Shown here: piece by piece, positions 56,209 to 64,000 of the stretch
How the letters are laid out: each line of letters begins with the position of its first letter
Numbering within the stretch: position 1 is the stretch's first letter
Assembly: GCA_903642265.1 (NCBI GenBank)
Contig: CAHJWN010000002.1
Location: 62,001-126,000 of the forward strand
Reading direction: 5' to 3'
DNA length: 64,000 nt
Origin: Acidobacteriaceae bacterium
GTDB lineage: Bacteria; Acidobacteriota; Terriglobia; Terriglobales; Acidobacteriaceae
Notes under the pieces: model-generated
The model's database searches: none
The model's input: only the letters and a program-made list of their open reading frames with translations
What the model was told of the DNA's origin: nothing
Position numbers and translations under genes: made by a program

Positions 56209-56706
56209 ATGAAGCGAAGCTTGGCAGCGTTCGTGGTGGTTGTGGGCTGTTTGATTGCGGCATGCCCGGCTTTTGCTGAGGGCGACCGTGTCTCTATTGC
56301 AAACGACATCACGGTGGACGAAGGAAGCACATCGGGAGACCTTGTCTGCGTAATGTGCAGCATCAAAGTTCACGGCGGTGTGCATGGCGATATTGTGACG
56401 CTGCTCGGCAGCGTGATGGTCGACGATGGACAGGCGATCTCAGGCGATATCGTGACAGTCGGTGGAAACGTGTCGCTCAATGACGGTGCGAGGGTAAACG
56501 GAGACGTCGCCGTGGTGGGTGGTTTCCTGAACCGCGGTTCGGGAGCAACCATCGGCGGCGACAGCAATGTGGAGTCTGGAAGAGGCTGGCTGCTGGTCCC
56601 ATTCGCGCCACTACTGATCTTGATTGGAGTTGTGTGGCTGATTGTCTGGCTAGTAAGGCGCAGACGGTTCAACTATGCGATGTATCCGCAGGGACGGAGG
56701 TTCTAA
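56209..56706 (+). CDS. Secreted/membrane protein with bactofilin-like repeats
   Basis: 165 aa with signal peptide ending ...CPAFAE. Residues about 25-125 are short beta repeats (VHGGVHGDIVTLLGSVMVDD, ISGDIVTVGGNVSLND, RVNGDVAVVGGFLNRG) with a spacing like polymer-forming bactofilin. A C-terminal helix (LVPFAPLLILIGVVWLIVWL) and RRRRF anchor it. GGAGG precedes the ATG. It might form envelope fibres, but that is inference. The thioredoxin-fold gene starts 8 nt after the stop. Confidence 0.65.
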   Translation: MKRSLAAFVVVVGCLIAACPAFAEGDRVSIANDITVDEGSTSGDLVCVMCSIKVHGGVHGDIVTLLGSVMVDDGQAISGDIVTVGGNVSLNDGARVNGDVAVVGGFLNRGSGATIGGDSNVESGRGWLLVPFAPLLILIGVVWLIVWLVRRRRFNYAMYPQGRRF

Positions 56707-56714
56707 GGAGAGTT

Positions 56715-57299
56715 ATGTCGAGAACAGAATCGAAAATGGTGGCGCTGGGCTCGATCGCCCCGCCGTTCGAGTTGATGGATGTAATCAGCGGTCACGGGAT
56801 GAGCCGCGACGATGTGTTTGCTGCGGCAGGTGAGGAGGCGGAGGGTCTGCTGGTGATGTTTATTTGCGTACATTGCCCCTATGTGAAGCATGTTGAGGCA
56901 GAACTGGCTAAGTTGGGCGAGGACTATGAAGGATTGATCGCGATGGTCGCAATCCAGAGCAATGACGTGGAAACCTACCCCGCAGATGGGCCGGAAGGGA
57001 TGAAGGAGCAGGCTGCACGGTTGGGATTCCGCTTCCCTTACCTGCTGGACGAGATGCAGGAAGTCGCTCGGGAATACGACGCTGCGTGTACGCCGGACTT
57101 CTTTCTGTTCGATGGAGAGATGCAGCTGGTCTATCGCGGGCAGTTGGATAACAGCAGGCCGAGGCGCGGGGAGCCGGGAGACGCGCTACCTGTCACAGGC
57201 AAAGACCTGCGGGCTGCGATGGATGCCGTAATCGCGGGCAGGCTGCCCGATGAGGATCAATGGACCAGTCTGGGATGCAATATCAAGTGGAAAGAATAG
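56715..57299 (+). CDS. Thioredoxin-fold (AhpC/TSA-like) family protein
   Basis: 194 aa from ATG 56715 with AAGGAG 4 nt upstream; a longer frame into the previous gene is not used. The fold is peroxiredoxin/TlpA-like (MVALGSIAPPFELMDVISGH, LLVMFICVHCPYVKHVEAEL, LLDEMQEVAREYDAACTPDF). The active motif is CPYV, with only one Cys, unlike CXXC. There is no signal peptide, so it is cytoplasmic. The likely role is thiol or peroxide chemistry; the substrate is unknown. It shares an operon with the bactofilin-like gene and ends at a terminator. Confidence 0.78.
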   Translation: MSRTESKMVALGSIAPPFELMDVISGHGMSRDDVFAAAGEEAEGLLVMFICVHCPYVKHVEAELAKLGEDYEGLIAMVAIQSNDVETYPADGPEGMKEQAARLGFRFPYLLDEMQEVAREYDAACTPDFFLFDGEMQLVYRGQLDNSRPRRGEPGDALPVTGKDLRAAMDAVIAGRLPDEDQWTSLGCNIKWKE

Positions 57300-57301
57300 A
57301 A

Positions 57302-57331
57302 AAGCCCATACATCAGGCGATGTATGGGCTT
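57302..57331. terminator. Bidirectional terminator (13-bp perfect stem)
   Basis: AAGCCCATACATC at 57302-57314 pairs exactly with GATGTATGGGCTT at 57319-57331, loop AGGC. On the minus strand the stem is followed by TTTTCTATTC. It lies between the convergent thioredoxin-fold and 86-aa genes. Confidence 0.9.
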
Positions 57332-57355
57332 GCTATCTAAAAACAATCTGGAAAC

Positions 57356-57616
57356 TTATTTGCTGATGGCTGCGTCGGAGCCGTGCTGCTTCACCATCTT
57401 GTTGTAGAGGCCGAGAATCAGAAACGGTGCTGCCCACTGGCCGATGAAGAGGGCCATATCTGTCTTCTTCTGTACCTTGTAGGCAACGGAGACTGCCATG
57501 GACGCAAGTGCGGCAGCAAGGTAAATGCTCGACGGCACCTGGGATGTGAACTTCTCAATGGCTGCGGTGACTTGATCTTCCTGCGCTTCGCCTGGTGCTA
57601 CACGGTAGTCGGTCAT
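57356..57616 (-). CDS. Small two-helix membrane protein (86 aa)
   Basis: ATG 57616 has GGAG 8 nt upstream, ruling out the longer frame. An N-terminal soluble helix (EDQVTAAIEKFTSQVPS) is followed by two membrane segments (IYLAAALASMAVSVAY and MALFIGQWAAPFLILGLY) with a basic loop. I recognise no family. It is a single gene between a terminator and the ABC ATPase gene region. Confidence 0.68.
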   Translation of the reverse strand: MTDYRVAPGEAQEDQVTAAIEKFTSQVPSSIYLAAALASMAVSVAYKVQKKTDMALFIGQWAAPFLILGLYNKMVKQHGSDAAISK

Positions 57617-57737
57617 GTACAAATCTCCTGGGGGCGGATATTCCGCTTGTAGAGAGAGTGATGCCGATTCCACGATCCACGGGTGCGTTCGCTGACAAAT
57701 TGTAATTAAGTTTCATCCTGCCAAAGATTCTTGCTTC

Positions 57738-58463
57738 TTAGTACGTCGTGTGCAGCGCGCGACCGACGCCAGCTTCTTCCCGCACGATCTGTCCATCGCG
57801 CATTGTCAGTATGCGGTCAGCGATCTGGGCGGCCTCAGGGTTGTGCGTAATCATCAGGACAGTCTGGTTCAGCTCGCGGCTGGAGCTGCGGAGCATCTCA
57901 AGAACGGCGTCGGAGTTCTTGGTATCCAGATTGCCAGTTGGTTCGTCAGCGAGAACAATCGATGGCCGGGTCACCAGCGCCCGCGCGATGGCGACGCGCT
58001 GCTGTTCACCGCCTGAAAGCTCATTCGGGCGATGATCCAGCCGTCCGGCTATGCCCAGCTGCGTGGCGAGATGGTCGAGCAGGCTGCGGTCAAGGGGCTT
58101 TTTCTCGTCCGAGCCGAGGTTTGCGATGTCGTGGGCGATCTCGATGTTACCCAGTGCCGAGAGCGTCGGAAGCAGATTGAACCGCTGAAACACAAAACCG
58201 ATGCGGGCCCTCCGCATTTTTGTGCGCTCTGCGTCCGAGAGCTTCGCGAAGTCGGTGCCATCGATAGTGACGGAGCCGGAGGTTGCGTTCGTAAGACCCC
58301 CGAGCACATAGAAGAGGGTCGATTTGCCTGAACCCGAAGGGCCTACGATAGCAACAAATTCGCCCGGCTGGATAGCGAAGTTGACGTCGTGGAGGGCGTT
58401 CACTTCAAGTTTGCCAGACCGATAGGTTTTGCCGAGGTTCTGAGCGAGGATGATAGGAGTCAT
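57738..58463 (-). CDS. LolD/MacB-type ABC transporter ATP-binding protein, no permease adjacent
   Basis: 241 aa. Walker A GPSGSGKST (41-49), signature LSGGEQQRVAIARAL, Walker B IVLADEPTGNLDT and the H-loop TH are intact. The GKSTLFYVLGGLTNATSGSV style places it in the LolD/MacB/FtsE-like group that energises MacB or LolCE permeases in lipoprotein or drug traffic. No permease gene is adjacent: the neighbours are small membrane proteins and a response regulator. No clear ribosome site is seen. Confidence 0.86.
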   Translation of the reverse strand: MTPIILAQNLGKTYRSGKLEVNALHDVNFAIQPGEFVAIVGPSGSGKSTLFYVLGGLTNATSGSVTIDGTDFAKLSDAERTKMRRARIGFVFQRFNLLPTLSALGNIEIAHDIANLGSDEKKPLDRSLLDHLATQLGIAGRLDHRPNELSGGEQQRVAIARALVTRPSIVLADEPTGNLDTKNSDAVLEMLRSSSRELNQTVLMITHNPEAAQIADRILTMRDGQIVREEAGVGRALHTTY

Positions 58464-58530
58464 TAGCTGTGACTAAGTTTACCGCAGCAAGGCCGCGAAG
58501 CCATCTGAGCAAGGCTGCGGGCGAGGTTCG

Positions 58531-59124
58531 ATGAGGGTTACAGAGCTGTTGCTTTACGGAGTTGCGGGATGGTGCAGTATCGGTCTCGTCGGGGTTGTGA
58601 TCTCGGAAATGCGCGGGCGTCGCAAGGAGGCGATTAGGAATTCTCTTTGGATCGCAGCGATTGTAGGTACATATTTTGCTGTGCTGCTGGGATGTTCGGC
58701 GATACAGCCCCAGAAAGTGATCGCTATCGGACAGGACCAGTGCTACGCCACGATGTGCTTCACAGTGACCGCCGTCGACGAAGTGCCGGGGCTGGTAGCG
58801 GGCGATGAAGGCCGGGTGGTTAGGGTCGCAATCCGCGTTGCCAACCACGGTCCATCGGGCGACGCAGAGACGCTGCTGTTCCCATATCTGACAGACTCGA
58901 AAGGAAGAGCCTGGGAACCTTTACCGGGGCTCTCCGGCAATCGCCTGAACCAGCGAGTTGCCAGCGGTGGGCAACTGGTGAGTCAGCCAATGTTCCGCGT
59001 TGCAATAAATTCGACAGGCCTTGGTCTGGTGCTCACACATGGCAACTGGCAGCGGCGACGACTGGTGATCGGCGACTCGGACAGCTTAGGCCACCGGCGA
59101 ACGGTCGTGGATCTGGGTCGCTAA
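58531..59124 (+). CDS. Membrane protein with extracytoplasmic beta domain (197 aa)
   Basis: Two N-terminal membrane helices (LLLYGVAGWCSIGLVGVVIS and NSLWIAAIVGTYFAVLLGCS) place a C-terminal domain outside. That domain is beta-rich (FTVTAVDEVPGLVAGDEGRV, VVRVAIRVANHGPSGDAETL, DSKGRAWEPLPGL) and resembles DUF4352-type extracytoplasmic domains, without certainty. GAGG is 4 nt before the ATG. It stands next to the LolD-like ATPase gene but diverges from it. Confidence 0.6.
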   Translation: MRVTELLLYGVAGWCSIGLVGVVISEMRGRRKEAIRNSLWIAAIVGTYFAVLLGCSAIQPQKVIAIGQDQCYATMCFTVTAVDEVPGLVAGDEGRVVRVAIRVANHGPSGDAETLLFPYLTDSKGRAWEPLPGLSGNRLNQRVASGGQLVSQPMFRVAINSTGLGLVLTHGNWQRRRLVIGDSDSLGHRRTVVDLGR

Positions 59125-59139
59125 TTATCCGAACTACCT

Positions 59140-59535
59140 TCAGCGACCGGGGACTGGCATGTGAAGTGCCTGCGAGATGGCCGCCAGCAGATGACTATTC
59201 TCGACTGGTTTCTGCAGGAACATGAGTGCTCCAGCGTTGAGCGCACGGCTCTTGTTTCCGGCGCGATCGCGTCCACTGAGAACGATGATCGGGATAGCAT
59301 CCTTGGGATCGTCGGAGCGGAGCATCTCGAGAACGACAAAGCCGTCGCCAGAAGGCATGCCCAGATCGAGCAGGATTAGATCAGGCGCATGGCGACGGGC
59401 TTCGTCTACAACGGAAAGACCGTCGCCCGCGCATGACACGTCGAAGTTATTGGAACGGAGACGGATGGCGAGCGCGAGACGCATCCCGGGATCGTCATCG
59501 GCAATAAGAATGCGCTTCTTCTGGGCAGTGGGCAT
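59140..59535 (-). CDS. Single-domain response regulator
   Basis: 131 aa from ATG 59535 with AGGAG 6 nt upstream. It has a complete receiver domain: acidic pair DDD (13-15), phospho-acceptor Asp57 in LILLDLGMPSGDG, Ser/Thr in IIVLSG and Lys109 in FLQKPV. There is no output domain, so it works as a CheY- or Spo0F-like relay. No histidine kinase is nearby. Confidence 0.88.
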   Translation of the reverse strand: MPTAQKKRILIADDDPGMRLALAIRLRSNNFDVSCAGDGLSVVDEARRHAPDLILLDLGMPSGDGFVVLEMLRSDDPKDAIPIIVLSGRDRAGNKSRALNAGALMFLQKPVENSHLLAAISQALHMPVPGR

Positions 59536-59723
59536 CGCTGACTCCTGGAACTTGAAGTGTTCTTCGGAGGGAGAGGACGAAAGGATCAGTGCTAAGGCCA
59601 GGGAATGACTCAGAGGTAACATACCGATCCTCTACACAGTCAGAGGGAGGTCCGTTGCTCAAGATCCAGATCGGGGCACTAGAACTTTGCCTTTGACGCC
59701 ACTCGGGCCAGGGAGCCCCTATC

Positions 59724-60773
59724 CTAGATAACCAGGGAGGCAGCCCGCTCTGAATGGCCGGAGTTCTCGGAGGCACGCGCTTCGGCATATGCTGCCGCTC
59801 CGAGCAACGCGCAGGTGTCGTCCAGTATGACGCGGACCGGGATGGCTTCGAGAATGGGCTGCATGCGCCCCTTATCGGTGAAAGCCTCCATAAACGCTCC
59901 ATCTTTGAGCGTTTTGAGGATCTTGGGGGCAATGCCGCCGCCAAGATAGATGCCGCCTGTCGCCAGGATCTTGAGAGCAATGTTGCCTGCCTCGGCGCCG
60001 TAAGCGGAGGCGAAGATGCGCATGGTTTCGGCGCAGATGGGGCTGGATCCATCTTCTGCACACTCGCCGATCACTGCATTGGGGTCTTCATTGGTCAAGC
60101 GCTCGACAAGCCACGCCGGCTCTTCCATCCTGCGATCGTCTTTACAGAAAGCATAGACGTTCTTGATACCAAGTCCGGAGACGACCCGTTCGAAGCTGAC
60201 CCTTCCATTCAGGGTCCTGTGCAGATACTGGAGGAGCGCGATCTCGGTCTCGTCGCGCGCGGCGAAGTCGCAATGCCCGCCTTCGGATGGGATCGGGACG
60301 TGGCGTAACTTGCCATCCCATATCAGCATGGCCTCGCCAAGTCCAGTACCGGCAGCGATCAGGCCGCGGTGTCCTACTGAGCTGGCATCTCCGTCGTGTA
60401 GTGTGAAGATCTTGTCTGCCGAGAGTTCCGGGATGCCGTAGCCGTTGGCTTCAAGGTCGTTGATCAGGAAGATATGCTCGACCGCAAGCGAGAGGGCAAG
60501 TTCGCGCACATCGAGCGACCAAGGCAGATTAGTCAGCTTGATGCGGCCGTCGCGAACCGGGCCCGGGCAGCCAAAGCAGGCGGCCTTCACATCATCGCGG
60601 TTGAGCGGTCCAGCGTCGGTGTGCTGCGAGAGAAAGTCGTTGACGACGTCTTCAAGGCTGGCAAACTCATGCGCTGGGTATTTCTGATCACGGATCGCAA
60701 TGAGCCGGCCACCTTCGAAGTTATACAGTGCCAGGTGGACCTTGGTTCCACCTACGTCGCCGGCCAGGATCAT
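59724..60773 (-). CDS. glk: Glucokinase
   Basis: 349 aa, bacterial Glk family, phosphorylating glucose with ATP. The phosphate loop GDVGGTKVHLALY, LEANGYG, AAGTGLGEAM, PSEGGHCDFA and GGIYLGGGIAPKIL are all present. Its ATG follows the pgl stop without a gap (TAG-ATG). It forms the end of the zwf-pgl-glk run, supplying glucose-6-phosphate to Zwf. Length is slightly above E. coli Glk (321 aa). Confidence 0.93.
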   Translation of the reverse strand: MILAGDVGGTKVHLALYNFEGGRLIAIRDQKYPAHEFASLEDVVNDFLSQHTDAGPLNRDDVKAACFGCPGPVRDGRIKLTNLPWSLDVRELALSLAVEHIFLINDLEANGYGIPELSADKIFTLHDGDASSVGHRGLIAAGTGLGEAMLIWDGKLRHVPIPSEGGHCDFAARDETEIALLQYLHRTLNGRVSFERVVSGLGIKNVYAFCKDDRRMEEPAWLVERLTNEDPNAVIGECAEDGSSPICAETMRIFASAYGAEAGNIALKILATGGIYLGGGIAPKILKTLKDGAFMEAFTDKGRMQPILEAIPVRVILDDTCALLGAAAYAEARASENSGHSERAASLVI

Positions 60774-61577
60774 CTAGGAGAGCTCCAATGTGCCGATGGT
60801 CACGCTTGACGGATCTGCAACCTTCGGTTCAGGCAGCTTAGACGCTGCAGCCGCATCGAGCAAGAAGGAAACTTTCCCGCTTGCCGGGCGGATCAGTTGC
60901 GACGGCGTGGTCTCAGGGTCATAGGGCCCGAGCAGCACCTTCGCCAGGATCTCCGCCTTGGCCGCGCCCTCGATGAGAAAAGCCACCTCTCTGCCCTGAT
61001 TGATGACCGGCTTGGTTAGCGTGATGCGCCATGTGTCCTTCTGCGGCACATGATTCGGCGTAACGATCAGGCTGGTCTCATTCAGCGCATCCGTGTGCGG
61101 GAATAAAGATGCCGTGTGGCCGTCATCACCCATCCCGAGCAGCACGAGATCAAAGGTCGGGGTCTCTGCGCCTTCGAGGCGGAAAGTATTACGGATCTCG
61201 GATTCATACCGAGCAGCAGCTTCATGCGGGTCAAGCTCGCCTTCCATGCGGTGAATGCGTGCAGCAGAAAGCGGTACGTGGTCGAGAAGAGCTTCCTTCG
61301 TCATCTTGTAATTCGACTCGGCGTCCGTAGGCGGAACGCACCGCTCATCAACCCAGAACAATTCCAGATTTTCCCAGGGTGTCCCAGCGGCGTAGGCCTC
61401 ATTGGGGTCAGCCAAAATCGAGAACATGCGTTTGGGAGTCGAACCGCCCGAGATCGCAATGCGCGCCACGCCGCGAGCTTTGACAGCTGCGATAGCTTCC
61501 GTGGAAAAAAGCGCCGCCGCAGCCTGGGCGACAGCTTCAGAAGTTGGTGAAACGAAGTAGGTGACCGTTGTAGGCAT
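60774..61577 (-). CDS. pgl: 6-phosphogluconolactonase
   Basis: 267 aa from ATG 61577 with AAGGA 6 nt upstream. It hydrolyses 6-phosphogluconolactone made by Zwf. Motifs IAISGGSTPKRMFSIL, LELFWVDERCVPPTDAESN, DLVLLGMGDDGHTASLFP and RITLTKPVIN match the DevB/NagB-like Pgl family. It lies 92 bp after zwf and is directly joined to glk. Confidence 0.94.
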   Translation of the reverse strand: MPTTVTYFVSPTSEAVAQAAAALFSTEAIAAVKARGVARIAISGGSTPKRMFSILADPNEAYAAGTPWENLELFWVDERCVPPTDAESNYKMTKEALLDHVPLSAARIHRMEGELDPHEAAARYESEIRNTFRLEGAETPTFDLVLLGMGDDGHTASLFPHTDALNETSLIVTPNHVPQKDTWRITLTKPVINQGREVAFLIEGAAKAEILAKVLLGPYDPETTPSQLIRPASGKVSFLLDAAAASKLPEPKVADPSSVTIGTLELS

Positions 61578-61669
61578 TGTGTGTCCTTGGTTGGTAAAAA
61601 CTATGAAGCTCGAACCCACCCTGGGCGTCGTGGAGTGCACCAGAGGTGGGCCCTTGCTGCTGCAACCTG

Positions 61670-63211
61670 CTACAGTTTGCGCCAGGTGCGGCCGTCAGCT
61701 TCGATCAGCTTATCGGCGGCTTCAGGCCCCCAGCTTCCCGCAGCATAGTTGGGGAAGTCGACGTTGTGGTCGGCTGCCCATGCTTCGAGTATCGGCGTGA
61801 ACAGCGCCCACGTAGCTTCTACTCCATCGCGGTGAGCAAAGAGAGTTGCGTCGCCCAGCATGGCGTCGAGCAGAAGCCGCTCGTAGCCATTGGCTGAGGA
61901 CTTACCGAACGCCTCCGCATAGCTGAAGTGCATATCAACCTGCGCAACATTTGTCGTGGGTCCCGGCACCTTTGCACCGAAGCGGAGCGAGATGCCCTCG
62001 TCCGGCTGTATACGCATCGTGATGACGTTTGGCTCGATCTTGTCATTGCTGGCATTGGTCTTGAAAAGGTGCGTCGGCGGCTGCTTGAAGACAATGCTCA
62101 CCTCTGTGACGCGCTTCGCAAGGCGCTTACCTGCCCGCAAATAAAACGGGACTCCAGCCCAGCGCCAGTTCTCAATCTCGAGCTTGATCGCACCGAAGGT
62201 CTCGGTCTGCGACTCAGGATTGACGCGATCTTCCTGCCGGTAGCCGATGGCGTCTTCCTTATCCACCTTGCCCGGGCCGTACTGGCCACGCACAGTATTT
62301 TTGACCGGGATGCCTTCGATAGAACGCCAGACCTTTAGCTTCTCCGTTCGAACGGCATCTGCCTGGAACGAATCCGGTGGCTCCATGGCGACGAACGAAA
62401 GCACTTCCATCACGTGGTTCTGCAACACATCACGCAGCAAGCCGGCCTTTTCGTAGAACGGCCCACGGCCTTCAATACCAATACTCTCGGCGGCGGTAAT
62501 CTCGACATGATCGATGAAGTTGCGGTTCCACACCGGCTCAAAGATGCCATTGCCGAAGCGGAAGACGAGAATGTTCTGCACGGTCTCTTTGCCGAGGTAG
62601 TGATCGATGCGGAAGATCTGATCCTCGGAGAGGACTGCATTTACATCATCGTTGAGCTTGCGGGCCGATTCGAGATCGGTGCCGAAAGGCTTCTCGATGA
62701 TGACGCGGACCCAGTGGCTATCGCCCGCAGCCGGCTTGGCCATCCCCTGCTTGCCGAGACGCTGGATGATGTCAGCGAAGAACTCCGGCGCAACCGCAAG
62801 ATAGAACAGACGATTGCCTTTGGTCTTGAACTTGTCGTCGAGACCGGCAAGGTATTCCTTCAGCTTAATGAATCCTGCGTCATCGTCAAAGTTAGTGGCG
62901 AAGTACTGTACCCGGTCCATGAAGGGCTTTAGCTTGGCCTCACTCGCTTCAACGCCACCGCCCTTGATAATGCCATCCTGCATGTCGGGAGCAAAGGTGG
63001 CGGAAAGGTCGCGGCGCGCGACCCCAACGACCGCAAAATCCTCCGGAAGCAGTCCGGCCTGATCAAGGTGATAAAGAGCCGGGAGTAGCTTGCGCTTCGT
63101 CAGGTCGCCGGATGCGCCGAAGATAACGACGATGCAGGGTTCAGGGGTACGTTCACCTTTTTTGGAGGGGTCAGCCTGTGCGAGTGATACGCCGGCAGGT
63201 GCTGTGCTCAT
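61670..63211 (-). CDS. zwf: Glucose-6-phosphate 1-dehydrogenase
   Basis: 513 aa. It oxidises glucose-6-phosphate with NAD(P)+. The nucleotide site IFGASGDLTKRKLLPALY, the substrate site RIDHYLGKETVQN and FYLRAGKRL are intact. AGGGAG lies 8 nt before the ATG. It is the first gene of the zwf-pgl-glk group. Confidence 0.96.
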   Translation of the reverse strand: MSTAPAGVSLAQADPSKKGERTPEPCIVVIFGASGDLTKRKLLPALYHLDQAGLLPEDFAVVGVARRDLSATFAPDMQDGIIKGGGVEASEAKLKPFMDRVQYFATNFDDDAGFIKLKEYLAGLDDKFKTKGNRLFYLAVAPEFFADIIQRLGKQGMAKPAAGDSHWVRVIIEKPFGTDLESARKLNDDVNAVLSEDQIFRIDHYLGKETVQNILVFRFGNGIFEPVWNRNFIDHVEITAAESIGIEGRGPFYEKAGLLRDVLQNHVMEVLSFVAMEPPDSFQADAVRTEKLKVWRSIEGIPVKNTVRGQYGPGKVDKEDAIGYRQEDRVNPESQTETFGAIKLEIENWRWAGVPFYLRAGKRLAKRVTEVSIVFKQPPTHLFKTNASNDKIEPNVITMRIQPDEGISLRFGAKVPGPTTNVAQVDMHFSYAEAFGKSSANGYERLLLDAMLGDATLFAHRDGVEATWALFTPILEAWAADHNVDFPNYAAGSWGPEAADKLIEADGRTWRKL

Positions 63212-63348
63212 GCTATTGCTCCCTTGCTATTCTGCGTTCTCCCGGAACAATCTTGCGTTCCGGGTACTTCAAAGAGGTTGGCCGGAGACGTTCGACGCAT
63301 GTGACCGGGGCGATGCCAGTTTCTATCTTGACGTGCAACAGTAACAGC

Positions 63349-63981
63349 TTAGACAGTGATGCCTAGATCCGCCAGTGAAGATCGGAGCTGGCCCGGCGAT
63401 TCAAAAAGAATGCCCTGCATGCCGTGATACACGGCGGCATTGATGTTCTCTCGCTTGTCATCGATAAAGACAGCTGTTGATGCAGGGTGGCCCGAAATAC
63501 GGATCGCGGTCCGGAAGATATCCGGATGCGGTTTCATTTCATTCACGTAAGCGGAGCAGATGAAGTAGTCGAACTGCTCCCGTAACCCAAAGTGATCAAG
63601 CCGGTATTCATTGAGTTCGGCGCTCTCATTGTTGAGCGTCGCAATTTTGTATCGGCCTGTTGCCTTCAGCGCAACGAGAATATCCAAGGATTCAGGATAC
63701 GGGAACGAACTTTCCCCGCAGACCTTCAGCCAAAGGTCACTAAAGTCGAAGTCGAAGGTTTGAGGCGGCGCATCATGTGGCGTAAAGATGGTGCGGTCGA
63801 AGAACTCTTCAGCGCTGATCCGTCCCCGTTCCCAGAGGAAGTTCTCCGATGGATGCCGCCGTTCGTACGCATCAAGATCAACGCCCAATGATCCAAGCGC
63901 CCGGGCCCGCTGGCCAGTGTCCCAGCCGTTCGAGAGGATCACGCCACCGATGTCCCAGAAGATTGTCTTGATGTCGGTCAT
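63349..63981 (-). CDS. HAD-family hydrolase
   Basis: 210 aa, haloacid dehalogenase-like phosphatase of the YihX (alpha-D-glucose-1-phosphatase) type. Motif I appears as FWDIGGVIL: the second Asp of DxD is replaced by Gly, as in many members of this subgroup. ATLNNES is motif II and FIDDKRENINAA motif IV; the cap domain lies at about 20-80. The substrate may be a sugar phosphate given the zwf neighbourhood. It ends 138 bp before zwf in the same direction. Confidence 0.8.
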   Translation of the reverse strand: MTDIKTIFWDIGGVILSNGWDTGQRARALGSLGVDLDAYERRHPSENFLWERGRISAEEFFDRTIFTPHDAPPQTFDFDFSDLWLKVCGESSFPYPESLDILVALKATGRYKIATLNNESAELNEYRLDHFGLREQFDYFICSAYVNEMKPHPDIFRTAIRISGHPASTAVFIDDKRENINAAVYHGMQGILFESPGQLRSSLADLGITV

Positions 63982-64000
63982 TTTCCCGCAAGAACCTCGT

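Overview
The window comes from a high-GC member of the Acidobacteriota, most likely the Terriglobia/Acidobacteriaceae (Granulicella, Terriglobus or Edaphobacter-like). This rests on a TonB-receptor-like Oar-type protein encoded beside a VWFA-related acidobacterial-domain protein, an Ig-repeat secreted protein with the C-terminal architecture seen in this phylum, an acidobacterial-looking EgtB and many small proteins of that flavour. It is an ordinary chromosomal stretch. I see no phage, insertion sequence, plasmid or CRISPR signature, and no intact rRNA or tRNA gene.

Layout. 1-7 kb is alpha-glucan and trehalose metabolism: the 5' part of glgE on the minus strand, diverging from GH15 glucoamylase-like, treY and treZ. 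7-16.5 kb holds envelope proteins (DUF481, cytochrome c, beta-barrel), class I fumarase, pgsA, a large Ig-repeat protein and glutamate dehydrogenase. 16.7-24 kb runs trpE, two small genes, trpG, a secreted FecR-like protein, efp, acylphosphatase, apt and a zinc alcohol dehydrogenase. 24-31 kb has a divergent pair (hypothetical / KH-domain protein), a PAS-only protein, a full-length Lhr helicase and a 58-aa DUF5522 protein. 31-38.6 kb is a minus-strand envelope module read DUF5666 - Oar receptor - VWA - TPR. 38.7-42 kb has a VIT1/CCC1 transporter and egtB-egtD for ergothioneine. 42-53 kb is mostly minus strand: moaC, GH27, GNAT, ComEC, RlmD, CoaX, BirA, NadC. 53-64 kb has valS, small envelope and redox genes, an orphan LolD-like ATPase, a response regulator and the zwf-pgl-glk sugar-entry operon.

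How the genes connect. GH15/TreY/TreZ together with GlgE can turn alpha-glucan into glucose and trehalose or draw on maltose-1-phosphate. Glk-Zwf-Pgl carry free glucose into the oxidative pentose phosphate pathway. TrpE and TrpG form anthranilate synthase. CoaX, BirA and NadC form a cofactor cluster. EgtB and EgtD alone would suffice for ergothioneine if EgtB takes cysteine directly.

The most interesting signals are an in-frame 17-codon insertion resembling a dispersed repeat inside valS, an Oar-type receptor whose plug seems replaced by a Gly-rich stretch, repeated TAnnnT-N5/6-ATG starts without a ribosome site (probable leaderless mRNAs, notably lhr with a 14-bp palindrome upstream), a perfect 8-bp dyad in the khpA divergent promoter, a probable CTG start for comEC, an EF-P whose tip lacks the usual Lys/Arg, and a decayed tRNA(Asn)-like relic.
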